A DNA stretch of 64,000 nt from Sphingomonas sanxanigenens DSM 19645 = NX02. GTDB lineage: Bacteria > Pseudomonadota > Alphaproteobacteria > Sphingomonadales > Sphingomonadaceae. This document shows positions 1-9,458 of this stretch, in pieces. The number at the start of each line of letters is the position of its first letter. Position 1 is the first letter of the stretch. Under the pieces are notes generated by a model. That model saw only the letters and a list, made by a program, of their open reading frames with translations, searched no databases and was not told where the DNA came from. Both the position numbers and the translations under genes were made by a program. The stretch is taken from positions 4,974,501 to 5,038,500 of the forward strand of contig NZ_CP006644.1 of assembly GCF_000512205.2 (NCBI RefSeq). The letters run 5' to 3'.

Positions 1-286
1 TCGCCCGCGCCTCGTCGGTAAACGCCTCCTGCAGCACCACCACGTCGGGCGCGCGGCCCTCGGCGCGCAGCGCGGCGAGGCGATCGGCGATCTTCGCCAG
101 CGCCTCGGGCCGGCCGAAGGCCAGCGGCCATGGCAGCGCGCCGACATTGTAGGTCATGACGTCGATGCGATCGGTCGGTGCGCGGTGGTCGAGCGCCGGC
201 ATCGCGACGGTGCCATCCACACCGGCGCGGCCCACGGTGCCAAGCCCAAGCGCGACTGCCGCGAGAAGCCAAAGCTTCGCGTTCAT
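1..286 (-). CDS. Endonuclease/exonuclease/phosphatase family protein (N-terminal fragment, cut by window edge)
   Basis: The gene reads leftwards from an ATG at 286 and leaves the window, so only about 95 residues are visible. They start with a short hydrophobic signal-like stretch (MNAKLWLLAAVALGLG). A segment DVMTYNVGALPWP follows and, about 40 residues later, VVVLQEAF. The pairing of a YN(V/I)-type strand with a QE motif is the start of the Mg-dependent EEP fold shared by exonuclease III, sphingomyelinase C and inositol phosphatases; Asn and Glu are metal or phosphate ligands in that fold. The signal peptide points to an exported member, possibly a phosphodiesterase or sphingomyelinase-like enzyme, but the substrate cannot be read from this fragment. 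Confidence 0.75.
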   Translation of the reverse strand, partial: MNAKLWLLAAVALGLGTVGRAGVDGTVAMPALDHRAPTDRIDVMTYNVGALPWPLAFGRPEALAKIADRLAALRAEGRAPDVVVLQEAFTDEARA

Positions 287-531
287 AATCCGCCCTCCTT
301 TTCCGGGGGGCGTGCGTTGAACTCCGGCAGCCCGCCCCTCGGGTCCCCGCGTGCGCCGCTAGCGCATGGGCGCGTCAGCGGCATGACGAACAGGGGACTT
401 GGGGGTGACGCGGCTGTTACGGTTTGAGTTCGGCGCGACCGGGGCGAGCGCGAAGACCTGACCCGCGCTGACCGTCCGGCAGATCGCCGCGGACGCGGTG
501 GTGCGGTGGTGCCAGGCCGAACCCGGCTCGC

Positions 532-792
532 TCAGCTGAAGAAGTCGAAGTTCGCGGCGCTCACCCAGCCGTTCACATAGTTCGCATAGAACAGCCCGAA
601 CGCCACCGCGGACGCGAGGGTGACGATCAGCACCACCCGCCCCGGCCGGAAGTTCGCGGGGGCGCTGTCGGCCTGGCCGGGCACCTTCTCCACGCCCATC
701 TCGTCTGCGGTGCGGACGCCGAAGGGGAGGACGACGAAGCCCGTCATCACCCAGAACAGCAGGTAGATCGCCAGCGCCGACGAAAACGACAT
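532..792 (-). CDS. DUF1467 family small inner-membrane protein
   Basis: This 86-residue protein has two predicted transmembrane helices (about residues 5-25 and 52-72) separated by a polar loop with a PFGVRTADE motif typical of DUF1467. The function is unknown. The ATG lies four bases after the RNase J stop codon, so it is almost certainly co-transcribed with rnj. DUF1467 next to rnj is a recurring arrangement in alphaproteobacteria. No catalytic residues are evident. Confidence 0.85.
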   Translation of the reverse strand: MSFSSALAIYLLFWVMTGFVVLPFGVRTADEMGVEKVPGQADSAPANFRPGRVVLIVTLASAVAFGLFYANYVNGWVSAANFDFFS

Positions 793-796
793 CGCC

Positions 797-2437
797 TCAC
801 ACCCTGATCAGCAGCACGTCGACGATCGGCTTCTTGCCGGTCCACTGCGTCGCGACGCGGCGCACCGCCAGGCGGATGGCCTCGCGCAGCCGATCCTCAC
901 TGTTGCCGCCATCGGTCGCCGCCTTGCGCGCGGCATCGGCAGCATCGGCGAGAAAATCCTCGCGATCCTCCTCCACCGGCACGCCCTGCACGCGCACCTG
1001 CGGATCGCCGACGACCCGGCCGGCGCGATTGACCGCGACCGCGACCGAGATCTGGCCATTGAGCATCAGCTTGCGGCGCTCGTTCATGGTCGCGCCGCCT
1101 GCGGGCAGGATCACGTCGCCATCCAGCACCAGGCGGCCGACCGGCGCGTGGCCGACGATCGCGGGCTCGCCGGGGGCGAGGCGGACGATCTTGCCATTGT
1201 CCTGCACCACCGCCTTGGGCACGCCCTGCGACAGCGCGAAGCGCGCCTGCTCGGCCATATGGCGGATCTCGCCATGCACCGGCATCACGATCTCGGGCCG
1301 GATCCAGCCATACATCGCCGCCAGCTCGGGGCGACCGGGATGGCCGGAGACATGGACATGCGCCTGCCGGTCGGTGATCATCAGCACGCCCGCCGCCGCC
1401 AGCTTGTTCTGGATCAGCCCGATCGCCAGCTCGTTGCCGGGGATCTGCTTGGACGAGAAGACGACGAGATCGCCCGCCTCCAGCTTGATCGGATGGCTGT
1501 CGCCGGCGATGCGGCCGAGCGCCGCGCGCGGCTCTCCCTGCCCACCGGTGGCGACGATCATCACCTCGTAGCGCGGCAGCCGCATCGCCTCGTCGAAATC
1601 GACGACCCGCGGGAAATCGGCGAGATAGCCGACCGACTTGGCGACCTTGAGGATGCGATCGAGCGAACGGCCGGCGACACACAATGTGCGCCCGGTGTCG
1701 CGCGCGACCTGCCCCAATGTCTGCAGCCGCGCCGCATTGGAGGCGAAGGTGGTGACGAGCACCCGGCCCTTCGCCTCGCGGATCACCGCATCCAGCCCTT
1801 CGCGCACCGCGCCCTCTGAGCCCGACGCTTCGGGGTTGAACACATTGGTGGAATCGCCGACCAGCGCGAGGATGCCCTTGTCGCCGATCGCGCGCAGTTC
1901 CTCGACGGTGGAGGGGGTGCCGAGCTGCGGCGCCTCGTCCAGCTTCCAGTCGCCGGTGTGGAAGATGCGGCCGTACGGGGTTTCGATCAGCAGCGCATTG
2001 CCCTCGGGGATCGAATGGGCGAGCGGCACATAGGTGAAGCCGAACGGTCCGAGCTGGAAGCTGCCCTCATTCTCGATGATGTTGAGTTCGATCTTGTCGG
2101 CGATCCCCTCTTCCTCGAGCTTGCCCATGATCAGCCCGGCGGTGAAGGGCGTCGCGTAGAGCGGCACGCCGAGATCGAGCGCGAGATAGGGGATGGCGCC
2201 GATATGATCCTCATGGCCGTGCGTCAGCACGATGCCGAGCAGATCGTCGGCACGCTCCTCGATGAATTCGAGGTCGGGCAGGACGATCTCGACGCCGGGC
2301 AGGCCGGGGTCCGAGAAGGTGAGGCCGAGATCGACCATCACCCACTTGCCCTGCGTGCCATAGAGATTGACGTTCATGCCGATCTCGGCCGAGCCGCCGA
2401 GCGCCAGGAAGAGCAGTTCGTCTCCGGGAATTGTCAC
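797..2437 (-). CDS. rnj: Ribonuclease J (metallo-beta-lactamase/beta-CASP)
   Basis: RNase J is a 5'-3' exo- and endoribonuclease of mRNA decay and RNA maturation. The 546-residue protein has the normal family length. The metal-binding motif HGHEDHIG is at residues 73-80. HTGDWKLDEAP, GDSTN and a PVHGEIRH segment near residue 390 give the remaining metallo-beta-lactamase and beta-CASP signatures. A C-terminal RNase J domain of about 100 residues follows. Translation appears to start at a GTG with no obvious Shine-Dalgarno sequence. It sits 54 bases after coaX and just before DUF1467, the usual alphaproteobacterial neighbourhood. Confidence 0.95.
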   Translation of the reverse strand: MTIPGDELLFLALGGSAEIGMNVNLYGTQGKWVMVDLGLTFSDPGLPGVEIVLPDLEFIEERADDLLGIVLTHGHEDHIGAIPYLALDLGVPLYATPFTAGLIMGKLEEEGIADKIELNIIENEGSFQLGPFGFTYVPLAHSIPEGNALLIETPYGRIFHTGDWKLDEAPQLGTPSTVEELRAIGDKGILALVGDSTNVFNPEASGSEGAVREGLDAVIREAKGRVLVTTFASNAARLQTLGQVARDTGRTLCVAGRSLDRILKVAKSVGYLADFPRVVDFDEAMRLPRYEVMIVATGGQGEPRAALGRIAGDSHPIKLEAGDLVVFSSKQIPGNELAIGLIQNKLAAAGVLMITDRQAHVHVSGHPGRPELAAMYGWIRPEIVMPVHGEIRHMAEQARFALSQGVPKAVVQDNGKIVRLAPGEPAIVGHAPVGRLVLDGDVILPAGGATMNERRKLMLNGQISVAVAVNRAGRVVGDPQVRVQGVPVEEDREDFLADAADAARKAATDGGNSEDRLREAIRLAVRRVATQWTGKKPIVDVLLIRV

Positions 2438-2491
2438 GTGTGTTTTTGTTCTTTCATTTGTGGGCCGCGCGGCGGCGGCCGGATTCGCAGG

Positions 2492-3268
2492 TCAGCGAGC
2501 CAGCCTCGCATGCATGATGGCGAGCCCCTGGATGGTGAGGTCGGGCTCGATCGCGTCAAACACCGATGTATGCTGATCGAACAGCGACGCAAGCCCGCCG
2601 GTCGACACCACCGTTACCGGCCTGCCGATTTCCGCCTTGATCCGCGCCACCAGGCCCTCGATCATCGCGATATAGCCCCAGTAGACGCCGATCAGCATCT
2701 GATCCTCGGTCGTGCGGCCGACCACGCTTTCGGTTTCCGGGGCGGCGATGGCGATGCGGGGCAGCTTGGCCGCGGCGGCGACGAGCGCATCGAGCGACAG
2801 GTTGATGCCCGGCGCGATGATGCCGCCCTTATAGGCGCCTTCGTAATCGACGACGTCGAAGGTGGTGGCGGTGCCGAAATCGACGACGATCAGGTCGCCG
2901 GGATGGCGGGCATGCGCCGCGATGCTGTTCACAACGCGGTCCGCGCCCACCGTCTGCGGCTCCACCACGTCGAGCGCGATGCCCCATTCCACCGGCGCGC
3001 GGCCCGCGATCAGCGCCTCGGTGCCGAAATATTTGGAGGCGAGCACCTGCAGGTTGTGCAGCGCCCGCGGTACCACCGTGGCGACGATCACCGCATCGAC
3101 ATCGGCGCGGCGAAAGCCTTCGAGTTCGAGAAGCTGGTGCAACCAGACGGCATATTCGTCGGCGGTGCGGCGCGGATCGGTGGCGATGCGCCAGCGCGCG
3201 CGGATGTCGCCGCCATCGACCAGCGCGAAGACGACGTTGGTGTTCCCCGCGTCGATCGCAAGCAGCAT
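2492..3268 (-). CDS. coaX: Type III pantothenate kinase
   Basis: This enzyme phosphorylates pantothenate in the first step of coenzyme A synthesis. The 258-residue protein begins with the ASKHA-type phosphate loop [11 protein letters not shown] (residues 6-16). It also has [11 protein letters not shown] near residue 107 and [11 protein letters not shown] near residue 129, as expected for CoaX. It needs a monovalent cation and is not inhibited by CoA in characterised family members. It lies between birA and rnj in the same direction with short gaps, so all three probably share a transcript. Confidence 0.95.
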   Translation of the reverse strand: MLLAIDAGNTNVVFALVDGGDIRARWRIATDPRRTADEYAVWLHQLLELEGFRRADVDAVIVATVVPRALHNLQVLASKYFGTEALIAGRAPVEWGIALDVVEPQTVGADRVVNSIAAHARHPGDLIVVDFGTATTFDVVDYEGAYKGGIIAPGINLSLDALVAAAAKLPRIAIAAPETESVVGRTTEDQMLIGVYWGYIAMIEGLVARIKAEIGRPVTVVSTGGLASLFDQHTSVFDAIEPDLTIQGLAIMHARLAR

Positions 3269-3296
3269 GGCGGCCCCCTCTTTCCCTTGCTGCGCC

Positions 3297-4007
3297 TTAC
3301 AGCATGAAGATGTCGGCGGCGTGGATCGTCTCCACCCGGCCGTCGCGCAGCCTTAGCCGCAGCGCCCCCTCCGCGTCCAATCCCTCGAACAACCCATCAT
3401 GGACGATGCTGCCGGGCAGGCGCGCGGAAAGCGCGGTGCCGATGGGATGGGCGCGCTGCAGCCAGCGATCGCGCACCGGCGCGAGCCCCTCGCCGCGCCA
3501 GCGGCCGAGCCAGCGCGCGAAGCTTTCGGCGAGGGTTTCGAGAAAGATCGCCGGGTCGGGCGCGACGCCGCCGATCGCGGCGATGCTGGTGACGGCGCGG
3601 CCGAGGCCCTCGGGATGATGCGCGAGGTTGACGCCGATGCCGACGATCACGGCATTGCCGCTGCGTTCGAGAAGGATACCAGAAAGCTTGGCGCCATCGA
3701 TCAGCAGGTCGTTGGGCCATTTGAGCATGACGCGGCCCGGCAGCCAGACGGCGACCGCATCGTCGAGCGCGACCGCGGCGACCATCGCCAGGGTCGCTGC
3801 GGTCGGATCGCCGGCGAGCGGGCGAACGACGGTGCTGGCGTAGAGATTGCCCGGCGGGGAGGCCCAGTCGCGCCCCAGCCGGCCACGGCCGGCGGTCTGC
3901 GTCACGGCCCGCAGCCAATGGCCTTCCGGCGCGCCGTCGGCGGCGCGGATGACCATGTCGTGGTTGGTCGAGGCGGTGCTCTCGACCGTGTCGATCAGGG
4001 TGATCAT
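3297..4007 (-). CDS. birA: Biotin-[acetyl-CoA-carboxylase] ligase
   Basis: This enzyme attaches biotin to the carrier protein of acetyl-CoA carboxylase. The 236-residue length matches the short (group I) class without an N-terminal DNA-binding domain, so it is unlikely to act as a repressor. Motifs are [17 protein letters not shown] near residue 40 (biotinyl-AMP binding), [19 protein letters not shown] near residue 97, and a C-terminal SH3-like segment. It is separated from nuoN by a terminator and a repeat, so it probably has its own promoter. Confidence 0.93.
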   Translation of the reverse strand: MITLIDTVESTASTNHDMVIRAADGAPEGHWLRAVTQTAGRGRLGRDWASPPGNLYASTVVRPLAGDPTAATLAMVAAVALDDAVAVWLPGRVMLKWPNDLLIDGAKLSGILLERSGNAVIVGIGVNLAHHPEGLGRAVTSIAAIGGVAPDPAIFLETLAESFARWLGRWRGEGLAPVRDRWLQRAHPIGTALSARLPGSIVHDGLFEGLDAEGALRLRLRDGRVETIHAADIFML

Positions 4008-4083
4008 GGGATGGTGTCAGGCCGTGCGCTCATCGGGAAGCCAATATCCCGTTGCGGACATTACCATCTTCCACTCCCACTCC

Positions 4084-4190
4084 GTCGTCACCCCGGCTTC
4101 ACCCCGGGCCCCGCTGCCGCTTGTGGCGCGATTGCCTCGTTCGCTTCCGAGATCATAAGAAGCAGCGTCCCGGGTCAAGCCCGGGACGAC
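4084..4190. repeat. Short intergenic element with terminal inverted repeats
   Basis: Both ends begin GTCGTC when read inwards. The two ends (4084-4108 and 4167-4190) are imperfect inverted copies rich in CCCGGG. The right end itself contains a perfect 8-bp stem (GTCCCGGG/CCCGGGAC, 4167-4187, 5-nt loop). This resembles the small palindromic intergenic repeats common in sphingomonads. It lies between the nuo terminator and birA. Confidence 0.6.
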
Positions 4191-4227
4191 AAAAGGTGAT
4201 GCTTTCCAGTGTGTTCGAGACCGAACG

Positions 4228-4254
4228 AAAAAAGGGGTCGCGAGCCGCGGCCCC
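4228..4254 (-). terminator. Rho-independent terminator of the nuo operon
   Basis: Read on the minus strand, a GC-rich hairpin (GGGG...CGCG, loop GCT, CGCG...CCCC with small bulges) is followed directly by six T residues. It begins a few bases after the nuoN stop codon. Confidence 0.7.
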
Positions 4255-4261
4255 CGAAGCC

Positions 4262-5701
4262 TCAGAACAAGGCAGCCGCAGCCGCCGCCGATACGGTGCC
4301 GAGCACCGGGATCAGCAGATAGCCGAGCGGCGAGACGAACAGCGCCGCGACCGCGATCACGCCGCCCTCGACGACGCTCTCGGTCGGGTGGAAGGCTTCG
4401 CCCGGCTCGTCGAAATACATCGTCTTGACGATCTTGAGGTAATAGAAGGCGCCGATCACCGAGGTCGCGATGCCGATCGCGGCCAGCGGCACGAGGCCGG
4501 CGGCGACCGCCGCATCGAACACCAGGAACTTGGACCAGAAGCCGAGCAGCGGGGGGATGCCGGCAAGGCTGAACATGAAGATCGCGAACGCCGCAGCGAG
4601 CGCCGGCCGCGTACGCGACAGGCCCGAGAGGCTGGCGATCGTCTCGACATTCTGGCCATCCTGGTCGCGCATCTGCAGCACGCACAGGAAGCTGCCGAGC
4701 GTCATCGCGACATAGACCGCCATATAGGTCATCACCGCGGCGACGCCCTCGGGCGAACCGGCGGCGAGGCCGATCAGCGCGAAGCCGACATTGTTGATCG
4801 ACGAGTAGGCGAGCAGGCGCTTGATGTTGGTCTGGCCGATCGCAGCGACACCACCGAGGATGGTCGAGGCGAGCGCCGAGAAGATCACGATCTGGCGCCA
4901 CTGGTCGACGCCCGGGCCCATCGCCTCGACCGCGACGCGGACGAACAGCGCCATCGCCGCGACCTTGGGCGCGCTGGCGAAGAAGGCGGTGACCGGGGTC
5001 GGCGCGCCTTCGTAGACGTCCGGCGTCCACATGTGGAACGGCACGGCGCTGATCTTGAAGGCGATGCCGGCCAGCACGAACACCAGGCCGAACAGCTCGC
5101 CCATCGAGATGCCGTCCGCCATCGCGGCGGCGATGCCGTCGAACGCCGTGGTCGAGGTGAAGCCGTAGGTCAGCGAGATGCCGTAGAGCAGGATGCCCGA
5201 GGCCAGTGAACCCAGCACGAAATATTTGAGGCCCGCTTCGGCCGAACGCGTGTCGGTGCGCTGGAAGCTCGCCAGCACATAGGCGGCAAGGCTCTGCAGC
5301 TCGAGGCCGACATAGAGCGTCAGCAGATCCGACGCGGAGACCATCATCCCCATGCCGACCGCCGAGAAGAGGATCAGCACCGGATATTCGGCGCGGGCGC
5401 TGCCGCCCCGCGAGAAATAGGCGGGCGCCACCACCGCGGTCACCGCCGCCGCGATGTAGATCAGCAGCTTGGCATAGGCCGCGAAGGCATCCGCGCGGTA
5501 GAGGCCCCCGAACGCCTCGCCGCCATGGCCCGCGGGGCCGAGCAACGCGAGGCCGGCGCCGACGAACAGCAGCACCGCCAGCCAGCTGAGAGCCCGCGTC
5601 GACTTGTCACCGGCCCATGCCGCGACCAGCATCAGCACGATCCCGCCGATCGACAGGATCAGCTCGGGCAGCGTCATCATCAGGTTGGTTGCGTAGCTCA
5701 T
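4262..5701 (-). CDS. nuoN: NADH-quinone oxidoreductase subunit N
   Basis: This is an antiporter-like membrane subunit of complex I that takes part in proton translocation. The 479-residue, highly hydrophobic protein has about 14 transmembrane segments. The conserved Proton_antipo_M core includes KISAVPFHMWTPDVYEGAP (about residues 215-235) with the functional Lys, followed by LLAYSSINNVGFALIG. It is the last gene of the nuo operon, 76 bases after nuoM, and is followed by the terminator. Confidence 0.96.
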   Translation of the reverse strand: MSYATNLMMTLPELILSIGGIVLMLVAAWAGDKSTRALSWLAVLLFVGAGLALLGPAGHGGEAFGGLYRADAFAAYAKLLIYIAAAVTAVVAPAYFSRGGSARAEYPVLILFSAVGMGMMVSASDLLTLYVGLELQSLAAYVLASFQRTDTRSAEAGLKYFVLGSLASGILLYGISLTYGFTSTTAFDGIAAAMADGISMGELFGLVFVLAGIAFKISAVPFHMWTPDVYEGAPTPVTAFFASAPKVAAMALFVRVAVEAMGPGVDQWRQIVIFSALASTILGGVAAIGQTNIKRLLAYSSINNVGFALIGLAAGSPEGVAAVMTYMAVYVAMTLGSFLCVLQMRDQDGQNVETIASLSGLSRTRPALAAAFAIFMFSLAGIPPLLGFWSKFLVFDAAVAAGLVPLAAIGIATSVIGAFYYLKIVKTMYFDEPGEAFHPTESVVEGGVIAVAALFVSPLGYLLIPVLGTVSAAAAAALF

Positions 5702-5777
5702 CGGGCCAAATCACCAGTCACGTTCGTCTCGGCGTGGCGCACGGCAGCGCGCCACGAGCGGATATTGCAGGAGCGGA

Positions 5778-7325
5778 TCAATGCCCGCCCCCATGCGTCA
5801 CCCCTGCGCCATGCGCAGCGGCCGGCATCGGCTTGCCCAGCACGACCCGCGCATCGCCTTCCGGCTTCGCACGGCCGAGCCGCTCGACGAGCGTGCCGAT
5901 ATCGGCGCGCATCGGGGCCATGAAGCTTTCGGGATAGACGCCCATCCACATCACCACCGCGGCGATCGGCACCAGCAGCAGAAGCTCACGGCTGGAGAGA
6001 TCCGGCATCGCCTTCACATCCTCCTTGGTGAGTTCGCCATAGGCGACCCGGCGATAGAGATAGAGCATGTAGGCGGCGCCGAGGATGATGCCGGTGGTGC
6101 ATACCAGGGCGACGGTGCTCGACACCTCATAGGTCCCCATCAGCGAGAGGAACTCGCCGACGAAGCCGCTGGTCCCGGGCAGGCCGATCGACGCCATGGT
6201 GAACAGCAGGAACAGCACCGCATATCTGGGCATGTTGATCGAAAGGCCGCCGTAGCGGTCGATCTCGCGGGTGTGGAGGCGATCGTAGATCACGCCAACG
6301 CACAGGAAGAGCGCGCCCGAGACGAGGCCGTGGCTGAGCATCACGATCATCGCGCCTTCCAGCCCCTGCTGGTTGAACGCGAACAGGCCGATCGTGACGA
6401 TCGCCATGTGCGCGACCGACGAATAGGCGATCAGCTTCTTCATGTCCTGCTGCACCAGCGCGACGAGGCTGGTGTAGACCACCGCGACCATCGACAGCCC
6501 GAACATCAGCCATACGAGCTGCGCCGAGGCTTCCGGGAACATCGGCAGCGAGAAGCGGATGAAGCCGTAGCCGCCCATCTTGAGCATCACGCCTGCGAGG
6601 ATGACCGACCCCGCCGTCGGCGCTTCCACGTGGGCATCCGGCAGCCAGGTGTGGACCGGCCACATCGGCATCTTCACCGCGAAGCTCGCGAAGAAGGCCA
6701 GCCACAGCCAGGTCTGCGCCTGCACCGGGAAATCATAGTTCATCAGGTCGGGGATGTAGGTGCTGCCGGCTTCGCGCGTCATCCACAGCATCGCGATCAG
6801 CATCAGCACCGAGCCGAGCAGCGTGTAGAGGAAGAATTTGTAGCTGGCGTAGATCCGGCGTGCACCGCCCCAGATGCCGATGATCAGATACATCGGGATC
6901 AGGCCGGCTTCGAACATGATGTAGAACAGGAAGATATCCTGCGCCACGAACACGCCGATCATCAGCGCTTCCATCAGCAGGAAGGCCGCCATGTATTCCG
7001 GCACCCGCTTGCTGATCGCCTGCCAGCTCGCGCCGATGCAGATCGGCATGAGGAAGACGGTGAGCATGATCAGCATCAGCGCGATGCCGTCGATCCCCAG
7101 CGCCCAGGCGAAGCGCCCGAACAGCGCCTGATGCTCCACGAACTGCCACTGCGCGGCGCTGCCAGACTGGTCGAAATTCACCCAAAGCAGGATGCCGAGG
7201 ACGAAATCGACCAATGTCGCGAGCAGCGCGATCCACCGCGCGTTCGACGCGCTCGCATAGAGGCACGCGATCGCCGCCACCAGCGGCACCGCGAGCATCA
7301 CCGTGAGGATGGGAAAACCGTTCAT
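5778..7325 (-). CDS. nuoM: NADH-quinone oxidoreductase subunit M
   Basis: This is the second antiporter-like subunit of complex I, 515 residues with about 14 transmembrane helices. Recognisable motifs are the loop Glu in FLFYIMFEAGLIPMYLI, the KMPMWPVHTWLPDAHVEAPT segment and KKLIAYSSVAHMAI. The ATG overlaps the nuoL stop by four bases, indicating translational coupling. The C-terminal 25 residues are rich in Ala, Gly and His and extend slightly past the usual core. Confidence 0.96.
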   Translation of the reverse strand: MNGFPILTVMLAVPLVAAIACLYASASNARWIALLATLVDFVLGILLWVNFDQSGSAAQWQFVEHQALFGRFAWALGIDGIALMLIMLTVFLMPICIGASWQAISKRVPEYMAAFLLMEALMIGVFVAQDIFLFYIMFEAGLIPMYLIIGIWGGARRIYASYKFFLYTLLGSVLMLIAMLWMTREAGSTYIPDLMNYDFPVQAQTWLWLAFFASFAVKMPMWPVHTWLPDAHVEAPTAGSVILAGVMLKMGGYGFIRFSLPMFPEASAQLVWLMFGLSMVAVVYTSLVALVQQDMKKLIAYSSVAHMAIVTIGLFAFNQQGLEGAMIVMLSHGLVSGALFLCVGVIYDRLHTREIDRYGGLSINMPRYAVLFLLFTMASIGLPGTSGFVGEFLSLMGTYEVSSTVALVCTTGIILGAAYMLYLYRRVAYGELTKEDVKAMPDLSSRELLLLVPIAAVVMWMGVYPESFMAPMRADIGTLVERLGRAKPEGDARVVLGKPMPAAAHGAGVTHGGGH

Positions 7326-9451
7326 CGCACCATCATCCAGGTCGCGGCCGCGGCCAGGCCGAACAGCATCACGAGCGCATAAGTGTAGAGGTAGCCGGAC
7401 TGAAGCTTCGCGGTCAGCTTGCCGCCCTGGACGACGACGGCGGAGACGCCGTCGGGCCCGAAGCGGTCGATCGTGCCCTGATCACCGCGCTTCCAGAAGA
7501 AGCGGCCGATCGCGAAGGCGGGACGCACGAAGATGATGTCGTACAACTCGTCGAAATACCATTTGTGCAGCAGGAAGTCGTAGAGACCGCTGAACTGGTG
7601 GACGAACTTCGCCGGGACGTCGGTCCGCCGGATATAGGCGTACCAGGCGATGGCGAGACCGGTGAGCATGGCGATCGTCGAGGCCAGCTTCACCATCGTC
7701 GGCACCTCGTGCATCTCGTGCATCAGGTGGGTGTTGAAGGCGATCGCGCCCTTCCAGAACTCTACGCCACCTTCGGCATCGAGGAAGCTGTGGTGGAAGA
7801 CCTGGCCCGCGAAGATCGCGCCCAGCGAGAGGATGATCAGCGGGATCAGCATCACGACCGGGCTTTCGTGCGGGTGATAGCCCGCGGTGCCGGTCGCGGC
7901 ATGGCCGTGGCCATGATCGTCATGATGCGCGTGCGGATCGTGGCCCGCATCCTCGGCGGCCGGCGCGTCGTCATGCCCGTGGCCATGCGCGTCGTGCGCA
8001 TGATCGTCATGCCCGTGGCCGTGCGCGTCGTGGACGGCGTGCTGGATATGCTCGCTGCCCGCCCAGCGCGGCGTGCCGAAGAAGGTGAGGAACACCAGGC
8101 GCCACGAATAGAAGCTGGTCAGCAGCGCGGCGAAGACGCCGACGGCAAAGGCCACCCGGCCGGTGCCGCCCGCGGCCCAGGCCGCCTCGATGATCGCATC
8201 CTTCGAGAAGAAGCCGGCGAAGCCGATCTGCGGGATCGGGCCGATGGCAAGGATGCCGACGCCGGTGATCGCCAGCGTACCGAAGGTCATCGCCCAGAAG
8301 GTGATCGGGATGTGCTTACGCAGGCCGCCATAATAGCGCATGTCCTGCTCATGGTGCATCGCATGGATCACCGAGCCCGCACCCAGGAACAGCAGTGCCT
8401 TGAAGAAGGCGTGCGTGAACAGATGGAACATGGCGGCGCCATAGGCGCCGACGCCGGCGGCGAAGAACATGTAGCCGAGCTGCGAGCAGGTCGAATAGGC
8501 GATCACGCGCTTGATGTCGGTCTGAGTCGTGCCGACGGTCGCGGCGAACAGCGCGGTCGCGGCACCCACCAGGGTCACGACGGTGAGCGCGGTGTGGCTC
8601 ACCTCGAACATCGGCGAAAGGCGGCAGACCATGAAGACGCCGGCGGTGACCATCGTCGCCGCGTGGATCAGCGCCGACACCGGGGTCGGGCCCTCCATCG
8701 CGTCCGGCAGCCAGGTGTGCAGACCGAGCTGCGCCGACTTGCCCATCGCGCCGAGGAACAGCAGCAGGCAGAGCACCGTCATCAGGTCCGCACGCAGGCC
8801 GAAGGCGCCGATCGTGGCGCCCGCCATCGACGGCGCAGCGGCGAGGATCTCGGGGATCGAAATCGTGCCGAACACCAGGAAGGTGCCGAAGATGCCGAGC
8901 ATGAAGCCGAGATCGCCGACGCGGTTGACGACGAACGCCTTGATCGCGGCAGCATTGGCGCTGGGCTTGCGGAACCAGAAGCCGATGAGGAGGTAGGACG
9001 CGAGGCCCACGCCTTCCCAGCCGAAGAACATCTGCACCAGGTTGTTCGCGGTCACCAGCATCAGCATCGCGAAGGTGAACAGCGACAGATAGGCGAAGAA
9101 GCGGGGCTGGTCGGGATCTTCCGACATATAGCCCCAGCTATAGAGGTGGACGAGCGCCGAGACGCTGGTGACGACCACCAGCATGATCGCGGTCAGCGTG
9201 TCGACCCGGAGCGCCCAGGCGACGTTGAGGTCGCCCGAACGGATGAAGTCCAGCACATGGACGACGATCGCCTCGCCATGCCCGCCGAGCACGCCGATGA
9301 AGATCGGCCAGCTCAGCGCACAAGCGATCAACAGCGCGCCGGTGGTGATCGCCTTGGCGACCGTGTTGCCGAGCGCGCGGTTGCCGAAACCGGCAACGAT
9401 CGCTGCCAGCAGCGGCAGGAAGACGATGAGTTTGATGGAAGTTTCGGTCAC
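7322..9451 (-). CDS. nuoL: NADH-quinone oxidoreductase subunit L with a His-rich insertion
   Basis: This is the largest antiporter-like subunit of complex I and carries the C-terminal lateral helix. It is 709 residues against roughly 610-650 in many bacteria. Core motifs are MFFGWEGVGLASYLLIGFW, KSAQLGLHTWLPDAMEGPTP and IAYSTCSQLGYMF. The extra length includes a histidine/aspartate-rich block at about residues 465-520, in the loop before the C-terminal membrane segments. That block consists of repeated HGHxDH-like units and is absent from textbook NuoL. It may bind metal or be a low-complexity expansion. Confidence 0.96.
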   Translation of the reverse strand: MTETSIKLIVFLPLLAAIVAGFGNRALGNTVAKAITTGALLIACALSWPIFIGVLGGHGEAIVVHVLDFIRSGDLNVAWALRVDTLTAIMLVVVTSVSALVHLYSWGYMSEDPDQPRFFAYLSLFTFAMLMLVTANNLVQMFFGWEGVGLASYLLIGFWFRKPSANAAAIKAFVVNRVGDLGFMLGIFGTFLVFGTISIPEILAAAPSMAGATIGAFGLRADLMTVLCLLLFLGAMGKSAQLGLHTWLPDAMEGPTPVSALIHAATMVTAGVFMVCRLSPMFEVSHTALTVVTLVGAATALFAATVGTTQTDIKRVIAYSTCSQLGYMFFAAGVGAYGAAMFHLFTHAFFKALLFLGAGSVIHAMHHEQDMRYYGGLRKHIPITFWAMTFGTLAITGVGILAIGPIPQIGFAGFFSKDAIIEAAWAAGGTGRVAFAVGVFAALLTSFYSWRLVFLTFFGTPRWAGSEHIQHAVHDAHGHGHDDHAHDAHGHGHDDAPAAEDAGHDPHAHHDDHGHGHAATGTAGYHPHESPVVMLIPLIILSLGAIFAGQVFHHSFLDAEGGVEFWKGAIAFNTHLMHEMHEVPTMVKLASTIAMLTGLAIAWYAYIRRTDVPAKFVHQFSGLYDFLLHKWYFDELYDIIFVRPAFAIGRFFWKRGDQGTIDRFGPDGVSAVVVQGGKLTAKLQSGYLYTYALVMLFGLAAAATWMMVR
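7885..8045 (-). repeat. Tandem repeat encoding His/Asp-rich segment inside nuoL
   Basis: The DNA contains near-identical units built around CATGGCCACGGGCATGACG-like sequence on the coding strand. The reading frame is kept and encodes repeated His-Gly-His-Asp motifs (more than 15 His in about 50 residues). Repeat-unit slippage is a likely origin. Confidence 0.7.
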
Positions 9452-9458
9452 CGAATGA

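Noticed and set aside
287-531. Open frames in the gap between the EEP fragment and DUF1467
   Set aside because: Short, Arg/Pro/Gly-rich, no ribosome site; likely just the promoter region of the EEP gene and the 3' end of the DUF1467 transcript.
1958-3307. Long plus-strand open frame of about 450 codons opposite rnj/coaX
   Set aside because: Composition is Arg/Asp/His-rich antisense of genuine genes, with no family motif; rnj and coaX explain the region fully.
7900-8040. Tandem repeat considered as a CRISPR array
   Set aside because: Units have no spacers of constant length and lie in frame inside nuoL, encoding a His-rich loop.
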